DNA of 13,008 nt. Source: CAYVBE01 sp964448935. Its GTDB lineage: Bacteria; Planctomycetota; Brocadiia; SM23-32. Below the pieces are notes generated by a model. That model was not told where the DNA came from. It saw only the letters and a program-made list of their open reading frames with translations, and made no database searches. The stretch spans positions 1 through 13,008 of the forward strand of contig CAYVBE010000118.1 of NCBI GenBank assembly GCA_964448935.1, in the 5' to 3' direction. Below are positions 6,318 through 13,008 of the stretch, one piece after another; positions within the stretch are counted from its first letter, which is position 1, and every line of letters begins with the position of its first letter. Both the position numbers and the translations under genes were made by a program.

Positions 6318-9300
6318 TCAGCCCGTGCGCAGTTCCACCCGGGCCTGTCGCTGCAGCTTCTTCAACTCGTCGCTGAACTCCGAGCAGTGCTCGGTGATCA
6401 GGTCGTTGACGAAGCGCCTGCTCTCCGGCTTGCGCAGCAGGTTGATGTCCTCCTGCACGAGTTGGATGGCGAAGCTGCCCAGTTTCCCGAAACGGTCGTC
6501 GAAGGACTCCTCGAACAACTCCAGAACCTGGCTGCTTTCCTCGGGATCGCCCATCCACTTCGAGTCCGACATGAGGAACCAGCCCGCCACGCGGAAGCCG
6601 TGATCGCCCTGCCCGGACCGGGCGTAGCAGCGGGCGAGATGGATGGTGGAACGGAACTCGGCATCCCGTGCCGTGCCGGCCCTGGACTTGGCGGCGCGCC
6701 ATGCCTCGATGGCCTCGGGCCATCTCTCCTGCTTCTCCAGCGCCATTGCCACGTCCATCCAGTAGTCCACGTTGCGCGGCTGGACCGCCGTCAGTTTCTC
6801 GGCCTGCGCCCGCAGTTTCTGCCACTCCTCCATCTCGCGGTAACCCGTGGCCATCGCCTCCATCACGCGCAACTGATCGCGTGTTGGCTGACCGCCCTCG
6901 ATGGGGTTGCGCTCCAGACCCGTGCGCAGTATCGTGAGCCCTTGCTCGAAGTTCTCGCCCACGTATAGCTGGCCGGCGATCTCCAGGTAGGCAGCCAGGT
7001 CCTGGGCCGGATTCAGTTCCACGGCCTTCTGCAGGTACTGCCCGGCCTTCTGCGATGCGGCCTCCGCCAGGGCCTGGTCGCCGCCCTTTTCCGTCAGCTC
7101 GCGCCGTCGCTGCAGGTAGGCATAGCCCAGCAGGCTGGCGGCCTGGCTGCTGAGGCGATGGCGCGAGTAGCGCTCCACGATGGCGTCCACAAACTTCTCG
7201 GCGGACTTCAGCTCCCCCAGACGTCGGTAGGCCTGAATCCGGACCATGAAGGCATGGGGCAGCATCTCGTCCTGCATCTCATCCCGCCCGACGCCTTCCA
7301 GATGATCCTCCCGGAAGTCCGCCATCAACTCCAGTGCCCGGCGGGCGCCCTCCTCCCGATCGCGGCCGTGGCTCCATACCTCATGCACCAGCATCCTGCC
7401 CAGCCCCAGGCGCGCTTTGGCGACCCACAGGTTGGCCACTTCCAGCTCCTTGGCGCTCAGGTAGGCGCTGTTGTCGGCGAACCAGCCCACGTAGTCCTCG
7501 TAGCGCTGCGCCGCCTCCTGCAGCACCTCGCCGATGGTCTCCGTATCGGGCTGTTCGGCCTCGTAGAGGCGCATGGCCTCTAGGTAAAGGCAAAGGCCCG
7601 CCCGGTATCTGGCCTCGTAGAAACCGGGATGATCCTTCTTGACGCCGGCGTAGATGCGGGCCGCCTCCCGATACTCCTCCAGCGTTCTGGCCAGCTCGGC
7701 GGACTGGAACAACGCCCGCGCGGCGTCCGGGTGCTCGGGGAAGCGGTTGCTGAACCATTCCAGGCTCCGGCGATAGCGGCGCCCGTCATAGGCCAGCTCC
7801 CGCCCCATCTTGCGGGTCTGCTTGAACAGAGCGCCGTAGAAATCCTTGGCCATGCGCGCGGCATGGGCGGCCAGGTGGTTTTCCGCCTCCGGGTAGGCGC
7901 GCGCCACGTGCTCGAAGCAGGTGCCGGCCTCGTAGTAGTAGTTATACTTGCCGCCGGTGTACTGTTGTCCGGAAAGCCGGTAGTATGCCTCGCCGATTTT
8001 ATACCATGCCTCCGGCAGCAGGTTTGCGGCATACAGCTCGGGGTCGGCACTCTCCACGGCGTTGCGGAAGGCCCGAATGGACTCCGCGTAGCGCTGCTCG
8101 TCCCACAGGCGCCATCCCCTGGCAAGGTAGGTGTGGACGTTGGGCTCCTCCTGAATGGGTCGCGGCAGGATCTGGCCGCTTTGCTCCACCCACAGATCGA
8201 GCAGGGCCTTGGCATTGCGCGACCATTTGGTGCGGGTGTTGGCGGCGATCTCGCTCACCTTGTTGACCGCCTTCTGGTAGTCGGAGACGGCTTCCTGGCG
8301 CTTGCCCTTCTTGACCAGCTCTTTGGCCCGGTCCACCAGGCCCTCGGCGTGCTCGATCTCGGCGGCGAACAGCATGTCAATGGTGCGGGGATCGCGCTGC
8401 ACCGACAACCAGTAGCGCAGGTCGGCCAGCAGCACCTCGGCGGTCACCATGGCTTTCTCCGGTTTCCCCGCCTCGCGGTAAGTCTCGGCCATGTTCAGCC
8501 GCGCGCGGCGCAGTATCCACTCCGTGGCGGGCAACCGGTGGGCCTGCAGGGCCTTGTCGAACTCCGCCAGCGCCTCTTCATACTTCCCCAGATCCTTGTA
8601 GCACAGGCCCAGATACCGCCGCGCGGTGTAGCGCACATTGAACATCTCGTATTCTTCGGCCAGCTTCGTCAGCGGCTCCATGGCCTCCTGCAGCTTCCGG
8701 TCGCGCTTTTCGTCCTCGGCGCTCTCGACGAACGTCTTGGCCAGGAAGTACCGGCTCTGCCCCAGCCGCAGGAGCGCCCGGGCGGTCAGCTCGCGCACCT
8801 CGCGGTAGTGCCCCTTCTCGGCATCCGTGCGGGCCTGGTCTCTCAGGGCGTCGCGCCGCTCCACCAGGTACTCGGCCGCTTTCGCCAGGCTCTCCTCGGC
8901 CGTGCTCAGCCAGTGGCGGGCCTCCCGCTGGTACTCGACCTTCTCCTCCGGCTCCACGGTCAACTCGAACCCCAGCAGGTGGTGGCGCCCCACCCTCTGG
9001 CACAGGTCGCTGCGTTCGAGGTTCAGTATGCTGCGCTGTTCCCGCTCGATCGAAGAGCCGACCCTCTCCAGGTAATCCTCGTACTGCTTCACGGCACGCT
9101 GGTAGTAATCCAGCTTGCCCTGATTGTCCCCCTCGGCGGCCGCGTCGTTGCCCATCTCGCGGCACAGCCGCGCCAGCCGCAGCATGGCCTCCGTACGCAC
9201 TGCCTCCGGCAGGAAGTCCATGCGGCGCACCCGGCCCAGGTGTTCGGCGGCCAGCGACCGGTAGCCCCTCTCGACCAGGCCCATGCCGAACGTCAGTTCC

Positions 9301-9383
9301 GGATGCTGCGCCGAAGCCGCGTCCGCACCCGTCGCCCCCACACAACAGATCAGCAGCACTGCGCAAAGTAGAGTTGCTCGCAT
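6318..9383 (-). CDS. Large secreted TPR-repeat protein, function unknown
   Basis: This 1021-residue protein starts with a clear Sec signal peptide (MRATLLCAVLLICCVGATGADA, cleavage likely near residues 22-25). It then consists almost wholly of alpha-helical tetratricopeptide-like repeats. Recognisable units include ARRYLGLCYKDLGKYEEAL (about 254-272), NMAETYREAGKPEKAM (about 297), WRLWDEQRYAESIRAF (about 424-439), SAELARTLEEYREAARIYAG (about 561-580), EIAGQLYVGENFEQGL (about 801) and DVAMALEKQERWPEAIEAW (about 877-895). TPR arrays are protein-binding scaffolds; no enzymatic domain is visible. ATG 9383 is chosen because GGAGG lies 10 nt upstream and the signal peptide begins there; the frame continues upstream without a better start. 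It is divergent from the two-TM gene and convergent with the PAP2 gene, 4 nt apart. A promoter is predicted at 9497-9525. Its partner is unknown; the neighbouring VWA and two-TM proteins are candidates. Confidence 0.9.
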   Translation of the reverse strand: MRATLLCAVLLICCVGATGADAASAQHPELTFGMGLVERGYRSLAAEHLGRVRRMDFLPEAVRTEAMLRLARLCREMGNDAAAEGDNQGKLDYYQRAVKQYEDYLERVGSSIEREQRSILNLERSDLCQRVGRHHLLGFELTVEPEEKVEYQREARHWLSTAEESLAKAAEYLVERRDALRDQARTDAEKGHYREVRELTARALLRLGQSRYFLAKTFVESAEDEKRDRKLQEAMEPLTKLAEEYEMFNVRYTARRYLGLCYKDLGKYEEALAEFDKALQAHRLPATEWILRRARLNMAETYREAGKPEKAMVTAEVLLADLRYWLSVQRDPRTIDMLFAAEIEHAEGLVDRAKELVKKGKRQEAVSDYQKAVNKVSEIAANTRTKWSRNAKALLDLWVEQSGQILPRPIQEEPNVHTYLARGWRLWDEQRYAESIRAFRNAVESADPELYAANLLPEAWYKIGEAYYRLSGQQYTGGKYNYYYEAGTCFEHVARAYPEAENHLAAHAARMAKDFYGALFKQTRKMGRELAYDGRRYRRSLEWFSNRFPEHPDAARALFQSAELARTLEEYREAARIYAGVKKDHPGFYEARYRAGLCLYLEAMRLYEAEQPDTETIGEVLQEAAQRYEDYVGWFADNSAYLSAKELEVANLWVAKARLGLGRMLVHEVWSHGRDREEGARRALELMADFREDHLEGVGRDEMQDEMLPHAFMVRIQAYRRLGELKSAEKFVDAIVERYSRHRLSSQAASLLGYAYLQRRRELTEKGGDQALAEAASQKAGQYLQKAVELNPAQDLAAYLEIAGQLYVGENFEQGLTILRTGLERNPIEGGQPTRDQLRVMEAMATGYREMEEWQKLRAQAEKLTAVQPRNVDYWMDVAMALEKQERWPEAIEAWRAAKSRAGTARDAEFRSTIHLARCYARSGQGDHGFRVAGWFLMSDSKWMGDPEESSQVLELFEESFDDRFGKLGSFAIQLVQEDINLLRKPESRRFVNDLITEHCSEFSDELKKLQRQARVELRTG

Positions 9384-9475
9384 ACCGTCGAATCCTCCTC
9401 GCTGCTCCCTCGCCACACTGCGCCGCCTTCGGGGACGGCAACCTGCCCGACCGCCGGCCGGACCGGCAAACGTCA

Positions 9476-9504
9476 TTGACAGCAGACTTCGTGCGCATTA
9501 TAGT
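9476..9504 (+). promoter_or_regulatory. Strong sigma70-type promoter for the two-TM gene
   Basis: A perfect TTGACA (9476-9481) lies 17 nt upstream of TATAGT (9499-9504, 5/6 match to TATAAT). Transcription would start near 9511, about 70 nt before the ATG at 9582. It overlaps a minus-strand promoter, and the near-palindrome GTGCGCATTATAGTGCAC (9491-9508) covers both -10 boxes. Confidence 0.75.
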
Positions 9505-9525
9505 GCACGGTGCTTTATCCGTAAA
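9497..9525 (-). promoter_or_regulatory. Divergent sigma70-type promoter for the TPR gene
   Basis: On the minus strand a perfect TATAAT (9497-9502) lies 17 nt downstream of TTTACG (9520-9525, 4/6 match to TTGACA). Transcription would start near 9490, giving a leader of about 107 nt before the TPR ATG at 9383. Its -10 box overlaps the plus-strand -10 box at 9499-9504, so the two promoters form one compact bidirectional unit. Confidence 0.55.
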
Positions 9526-9581
9526 GGAACTTGTGCGAAGCGCTTGCGGCTGTTCTTCCAGGAGGACTGGGCGGGGACTCT

Positions 9582-10577
9582 ATGGCATCTCATTACCGAA
9601 CCATGCATCGCGCAGTGATGATCGCAGCGGCCCTGTTCGCCGCCGTAGTGGCGGGCATGCTGTGGATGGAGCTGCGCCGCTCCGACGGCGGCAAGGGGCT
9701 GACGCTGGAAGACCGCCCACCCGCCGCGCCCGAGGGCCCCGCCCCTGATGAGCAGCCTGAAGACGAACCGCCCCAGACCCCACCGCCGGAACCCGAGCCG
9801 CCCGAGACCGAACCCCATGAGGTGGATGCCGCTTCACTCGGGCCGCAGTTGATGCCCGCGCAGGAGCTGACCGGCTCGGAGCGCGTGGCCACCAACCGGC
9901 GGGTCGGCCGCACACGCGCGCTCGTTAGCGTTGTGGACCGGGACGAACTCCTCTCCATCCTGACCGAACTGAAGGACATCCCCCAGCAGGACCTCCTTGC
10001 CCGCGCGGACCGCACGGTGGAGTACGATGATTTCGCGGACCCCGCCACCCGGCGCGAGCTGGTGGGCCGCATCTGCCTGTTCCGCGGCACACTGCGCCGC
10101 TTTGTCACGCGTCGGGACGTGGATCTGCAGCCCATCGGGGTGGAAAGCCTGTACGAGGGTCAGATCCAGGACGCCGACGGCCGGTGGTACAGCTTCTACT
10201 GCGTCGAGCCGCCGCGCCCGGCCATCCAACGCGAGGACATCGCCGTGCTGGCCGGCATGTACTACCGGTTGATAAAATACCCCACCCGCGGCGGGGAGGA
10301 GATGGTGACGCCCCTGCTGGTGGGCCGCACGCTGGGCCGGCGCTCGGGCGCCGCCATGCCGCGGTCCGTAGTCAGCCGCATCCTGCAGGACGTGCCCGAC
10401 TGGGCAATCTGGACCGTGCTGGGCGGCCTGTTCCTGGTGGCGGGGGCCGTGGCCCTGCTGAAGGCCGGAAGCCGGAAAAGCTCGCCCGTCCAATCGGAAG
10501 AGAAGTTCCGGGGCATCAGCCTGCAGATCGGCGATTCCGCCCCGGCGCAGGAGAGCAAGGACCCGGACGCCGGATGA
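9582..10577 (+). CDS. Two-transmembrane protein with Pro/Glu-rich linker and OB-like domain
   Basis: This 331-residue protein has no known name. In order it shows a short basic N-terminus and a transmembrane helix (about 12-30, MIAAALFAAVVAGMLWM). A linker rich in Pro and Glu follows (about 41-83). A soluble domain then spans about 100-255, and a second transmembrane helix about 273-293 (WAIWTVLGGLFLVAGAVALL), ending in a short polar tail. The soluble domain should be extracytoplasmic. Its strand-rich part (GRICLFRGTLRRF, ELYEGQ-like LYEGQIQDADGRWYSFY, MYYRLIKY, TPLLVGRTL) resembles OB-like domains I remember from planctomycete membrane proteins; this is memory, not a search. ATG 9582 is the first methionine before the helix; AGGAGG at 9560-9565 is rather far (16 nt), and ATG 9603 or 9531 are possible. 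A strong promoter lies at 9476-9504. The VWA gene follows 116 nt downstream. Confidence 0.82.
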   Translation: MASHYRTMHRAVMIAAALFAAVVAGMLWMELRRSDGGKGLTLEDRPPAAPEGPAPDEQPEDEPPQTPPPEPEPPETEPHEVDAASLGPQLMPAQELTGSERVATNRRVGRTRALVSVVDRDELLSILTELKDIPQQDLLARADRTVEYDDFADPATRRELVGRICLFRGTLRRFVTRRDVDLQPIGVESLYEGQIQDADGRWYSFYCVEPPRPAIQREDIAVLAGMYYRLIKYPTRGGEEMVTPLLVGRTLGRRSGAAMPRSVVSRILQDVPDWAIWTVLGGLFLVAGAVALLKAGSRKSSPVQSEEKFRGISLQIGDSAPAQESKDPDAG

Positions 10578-10579
10578 CG

Positions 10580-10606
10580 GCAACCGGCTGAGCCCGAAGA
10601 GGTTGC
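10580..10606. promoter_or_regulatory. Inverted repeat overlapping the VWA-gene -35 box
   Basis: GCAACC (10580-10585) and GGTTGC (10601-10606) form a perfect 6-bp inverted repeat around a 15-nt centre. It starts 3 nt after the two-TM gene stop. Its right arm contains the first four bases of the -35 box TTGCAA (10603-10608). It could be an operator or the base of a transcript hairpin. No T-run follows, so an intrinsic terminator is unlikely. Confidence 0.35.
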
Positions 10607-10631
10607 AAGCTTACGAGTTGTAAAATATAAT
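10603..10631 (+). promoter_or_regulatory. Sigma70-type promoter for the VWA gene
   Basis: TTGCAA (10603-10608, 4/6 match) and a perfect TATAAT (10626-10631) are separated by exactly 17 nt, inside an AT-rich island (GTTGTAAAATATAATACG) that stands out in this GC-rich DNA. Transcription would start near 10638, leaving a leader of about 56 nt with an AAGGAGG site before the GTG start at 10694. Confidence 0.75.
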
Positions 10632-10693
10632 ACGTGCGTCCCGCGCGCCGATGGTGACGCGGCGTCGTTCCGCCAGCGAAGGAGGTGTGCGCC

Positions 10694-12598
10694 GTGGCCG
10701 AGACCGAAGACCCCAAACAAGGCAAGAGCCAACCCGCAAGAAGCCGAAGGGACTATGAACTCCGCTTCCGGTGGGGCCTGCACCACAGCCCCCTGGTCCG
10801 GCTGATCCACAGGCTGGTCTCCGACAGCCCTTTCCTGGTGTTCAGCATCGCGTTCCACGCCCTGGTGCTGGGTGCCCTTGCCGCCTTTACCGCCACACGC
10901 GTCGAAGCCCCTCAGAAGCGGCTGGTGCTGGAGGTGGAAGAGGTGGAGGTGACCGCCGAATTGCGCCCCATGCGCCGCGAGGAAAACCTGCTGGAGAGCG
11001 AACCCGGCGCGCTGGGCGTCGCGCAGGCGGAGACCTATGATTCCGCGCGGGAGAGCATGGAGCAGGTGGACGTGGAGCGGGTGGACGTTCTGGCCATGGA
11101 CGAGGCCATGCGGGCCGGGCAGGCCGACGATTTCGAGCCCGTGGGGCACGAGGCCCCCATCAGCTTCGCCGTCAGCAAGAAGACCAAAGGCATGGCCAGC
11201 GCGGTGGACCAGTTCGCGGTCATCACGCTCAATTCGGCCCGCAGCCGGCGCACGCTGGTCGCCTTCCTGATAGACCGATCCCGCAGCATCATCTACCAGC
11301 ACCTGCCGGAATTCATCCAGCGCATGGACCACTACTTCGAGGAGACGGACCTCAACCTGGCCGGAGACGTGCGCGACCGAGTACAGTGGGTGGCGATCAG
11401 CTACGCCGATCGGTACCGCTTCGCATGCTCACCCACCAGCGATATGGAAAAGGTGAAGGCCGCACTGAGGAGCATTACCATTGACACCACGGGCCGCGAG
11501 AATGTGGGAGCGGCCATTTCGGCGGTTGTCAGGCGCTATGATGACGACTACGAACACCTCGTTATTGCCGTAATGAGCGATGAAACCGGCGATGACGTTA
11601 GGGATGGTACTACACTCGAAAGCGTAACGCGGCAGCTCGTGCGCGCCGATGCCACCCTCTGCGTCTTCGGCTACGGGAGCACCTTCGGCCTCCCCCGCAA
11701 GCGCGTCAGCATGAAGCTGGACCCGAAGATACTCAGCCCGGAGGATCGCGCCCGTATCCGCGGCTTTGAAGGCGAGACAGTGAGCCAGCTCATCCTGGCC
11801 GGCCCCGAGTCCCCCATGCCCGAACTCTGGGAGCCGGGAAACCGCTGGCGCTCCAGCCGTTGGGGAGGTAACTTGCGTAACATCGAGTCCGGGTTCGGCA
11901 TGTATCCCCTCAACCGCATGGCTATGGCCACCGGCGGGGTATATTTCGACCTGGAGGGAGAGACGGACTATGAAGAGGAAAAGCTCTACGCGCGCTACAG
12001 ACCGGACCTTTGTTCCGTAACAAAGTACGTCGAGAGAGTCCGCAAGAATGATCTGAAGCAGGAGTTGTTCGCCATTTGGGAGAAGGTGCCAGAACTTTAC
12101 CTGGATGACCATCTGGGCACACGGGAGGCGATTGAGGAGCAAATCCAGCGCGCCGCAGCAGCCAACCGTTTCTGCGAGGTAAAGGCAGAACGCCTCAATG
12201 ACCTTTTGAAGTCCGTCGAGCTGGAGGGCAGCAATGCCATGCGCTGGCAGGCCCACGCCGACCTGACTCTGGCCGAACTTGTCCGCCTGCAGTTCCTGCT
12301 GCAGCAATACCAGGCCACCATGGCGGAGGCCCTCAAAAAACTGCCTCGCGAGATACCGGAGACGAAGTGGGTGGTCTTCGGCGACGGCAAAATGCCGCGC
12401 GACCTCCGGGGTGGCAGCGAGGCAAGACAACAATACGACCGCGCGCGCCAGTTGCTGGAGAAGGTCAAAGAAGACCACAAGAACACCCCCTGGGCCACGG
12501 CCGCCGACCGCATGTTGGGGGAGCTGAAGCCGTGGAAGTGGGAACTCAAGAACCGGCCCCGGGGAGGAAGTCCTGATCCCCCACCGCTGGCCTTCTGA
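10694..12598 (+). CDS. Membrane-anchored von Willebrand factor A (VWA) domain protein
   Basis: This is a 634-residue protein. A basic N-terminus precedes one transmembrane helix (about 48-66, FLVFSIAFHALVLGALAAF), then an acidic stalk (about 75-150). A VWA domain follows from about 187. Its metal-ion-dependent adhesion site is intact: D194-R-S-R-S198 in LIDRSRS, T266 in DTTGRENVG, and D296 in VMSDETGDD. An unusual Trp/Arg/Gly-rich segment (about 370-415) leads to the last VWA-like strand, ATGGVYFDL. The C-terminal third is helical and ends in a TPR-like unit with the tail TPWATAADRML...KPWKWE. The bulk should be extracytoplasmic. GTG 10694 is preferred, 8 nt after AAGGAGG (10679-10685); GTG 10685 overlaps that site. 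VWA domains bind proteins or matrix through a metal ion; the ligand is unknown. The gene has its own promoter and lies 116 nt after the two-TM gene. Confidence 0.9.
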   Translation: MAETEDPKQGKSQPARSRRDYELRFRWGLHHSPLVRLIHRLVSDSPFLVFSIAFHALVLGALAAFTATRVEAPQKRLVLEVEEVEVTAELRPMRREENLLESEPGALGVAQAETYDSARESMEQVDVERVDVLAMDEAMRAGQADDFEPVGHEAPISFAVSKKTKGMASAVDQFAVITLNSARSRRTLVAFLIDRSRSIIYQHLPEFIQRMDHYFEETDLNLAGDVRDRVQWVAISYADRYRFACSPTSDMEKVKAALRSITIDTTGRENVGAAISAVVRRYDDDYEHLVIAVMSDETGDDVRDGTTLESVTRQLVRADATLCVFGYGSTFGLPRKRVSMKLDPKILSPEDRARIRGFEGETVSQLILAGPESPMPELWEPGNRWRSSRWGGNLRNIESGFGMYPLNRMAMATGGVYFDLEGETDYEEEKLYARYRPDLCSVTKYVERVRKNDLKQELFAIWEKVPELYLDDHLGTREAIEEQIQRAAAANRFCEVKAERLNDLLKSVELEGSNAMRWQAHADLTLAELVRLQFLLQQYQATMAEALKKLPREIPETKWVVFGDGKMPRDLRGGSEARQQYDRARQLLEKVKEDHKNTPWATAADRMLGELKPWKWELKNRPRGGSPDPPPLAF

Positions 12599-13008
12599 CG
12601 GTCTGAATCAGCCATATCTTGCCGGCGGACGCCCGTAGCCGACTCGGGCCGATTCAGCGCAAAAGTCTTCACTACATTTTCGTTCGCTTTATTGAGCGGG
12701 GCAGACGAGGCCCCGGTTTCTCAAGCAGTATCGGCCGGCGGCCAGTCGGCTCCGTCACGCAACGCTTCCCTATTTCTACGCCCCCACGAGCGAGTTCGCC
12801 AGAACCCTCGAAGACCCGGCGGGCACCCCATTCAGGGGAACCCTCGCTTTCTTTCCTCACCATACCCGGGGTAGATCGCCTTCGGCGTTCAACCCCGGGC
12901 TAATATGCCTGCGCCCTTCGGGCGAAACGGCAGCCCGCGAGGCGGCAGTCTCGCTGTCCATTTTCCCCATCGGGCAAACACCCGTTTCCCCGCCGGGGAC
13001 GTACCCGT
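12599..13008. repeat. Gene-free tail with stacked GC-rich hairpins, probable structured repeat
   Basis: I see no credible gene in these 410 bases. The short frames have no start-site support and do not look like proteins. The region instead holds several inverted repeats. CTGAATC (12603-12609) pairs with GATTCAG (12651-12657), enclosing GCCCG/CGGGC (12631-12649). CCCC-ATTCA-GGGG spans 12826-12838. CCCGGGGT (12865-12872) pairs with ACCCCGGG (12892-12899), with an inner CGCC-TTC-GGCG. CGCCC-TTC-GGGCG spans 12912-12924, and GCGAG (12937-12941) pairs with CTCGC (12950-12954). The 9-mer GAACCCTCG occurs twice (12802-12810, 12838-12846). Such clusters suggest a dispersed palindromic (REP-like) element or a structured RNA; I cannot tell which. 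The hairpin nearest the VWA stop could also slow transcription, but no T-run is present. Confidence 0.45.
12865..12899. repeat. Two-tier palindrome CCCGGGGT...ACCCCGGG
   Basis: Outer 8-bp arms CCCGGGGT and ACCCCGGG are perfectly complementary. They enclose a 4-nt symmetric internal bulge (AGAT/TTCA) and an inner CGCC-TTC-GGCG hairpin. This is the strongest secondary-structure element in the window, with a second hairpin CGCCC-TTC-GGGCG 12 nt downstream. It looks like the core of a repetitive extragenic palindrome. Confidence 0.6.

Noticed and set aside
7629..9371. 580-codon plus-strand frame across the TPR gene
   Set aside because: The minus-strand gene has a signal peptide, a ribosome site and many TPR units. 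The plus-strand product is a repetitive antisense image of it.
11429..12478. 349-codon minus-strand frame across the VWA gene
   Set aside because: It is antisense to the MIDAS-containing VWA gene; no start signal and no family resemblance.
12603..12657. Intrinsic terminator after the VWA gene
   Set aside because: CTGAATC/GATTCAG encloses a second stem, but the sequence after it (CGCAAAAGTC) has no T-run, so it is not a standard Rho-independent terminator.
12672..12863. Short frames on both strands in the 3' tail (63-94 codons)
   Set aside because: They coincide with the palindrome cluster, lack ribosome sites, and their products are P, R, G and S rich without hydrophobic core patterns. They are better explained as read-through of a structured repeat.

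Overview
The window is GC-rich (about 60-65% by eye) and fully bacterial, with tightly packed genes, good Shine-Dalgarno sites and strong sigma70-type promoters. The gene content suggests a Planctomycetota or wider PVC-group genome. The pointers are a CxPSR-type sulfatase next to a creatininase-family hydrolase, a very large secreted TPR protein, and a two-transmembrane protein whose central domain resembles planctomycete proteins I remember. There is also a membrane-anchored von Willebrand A (VWA) protein ending in a TPW...WKW-like tail. This assignment rests on remembered family resemblance, not on a database search.

Layout. (1) 77-2460, minus strand: a creatininase-family amidohydrolase preceded by a type I sulfatase. 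A four-unit 9-bp tandem repeat lies between them, and a short unrecognised ORF overlaps the sulfatase start by ATGA. A leftward TATAAT promoter sits just downstream of the creatininase gene, at the window edge. (2) 2649-6313, plus strand: a three-gene operon. It encodes a PHP-domain protein that ends in what looks like only the N-terminal half of a GT4 glycosyltransferase, a complete GT4 glycosyltransferase, and a PAP2-family membrane phosphatase whose gene overlaps the GT4 gene. Together they suggest glycolipid or lipid-linked glycan synthesis at the inner membrane. (3) 6318-9383, minus strand: a 1021-residue secreted TPR-rich protein, convergent with the PAP2 gene with only 4 nt between them. 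(4) 9582-12598, plus strand: a two-transmembrane protein with a Pro/Glu-rich linker, then a VWA protein with an intact MIDAS. The TPR gene and the two-transmembrane gene diverge from one compact bidirectional promoter near 9476-9525 whose two -10 boxes overlap. The VWA gene has its own TTGCAA-N17-TATAAT promoter. (5) 12599-13008: no convincing gene, but several stacked GC-rich hairpins, probably a dispersed structured repeat.

The best candidates for something undescribed are two. One is the TPR / two-TM / VWA envelope locus with its symmetric promoter. The other is the PHP protein with an orphan glycosyltransferase half, encoded beside a full GT4 enzyme and a lipid phosphatase. No mobile element, CRISPR array, rRNA or tRNA was seen.
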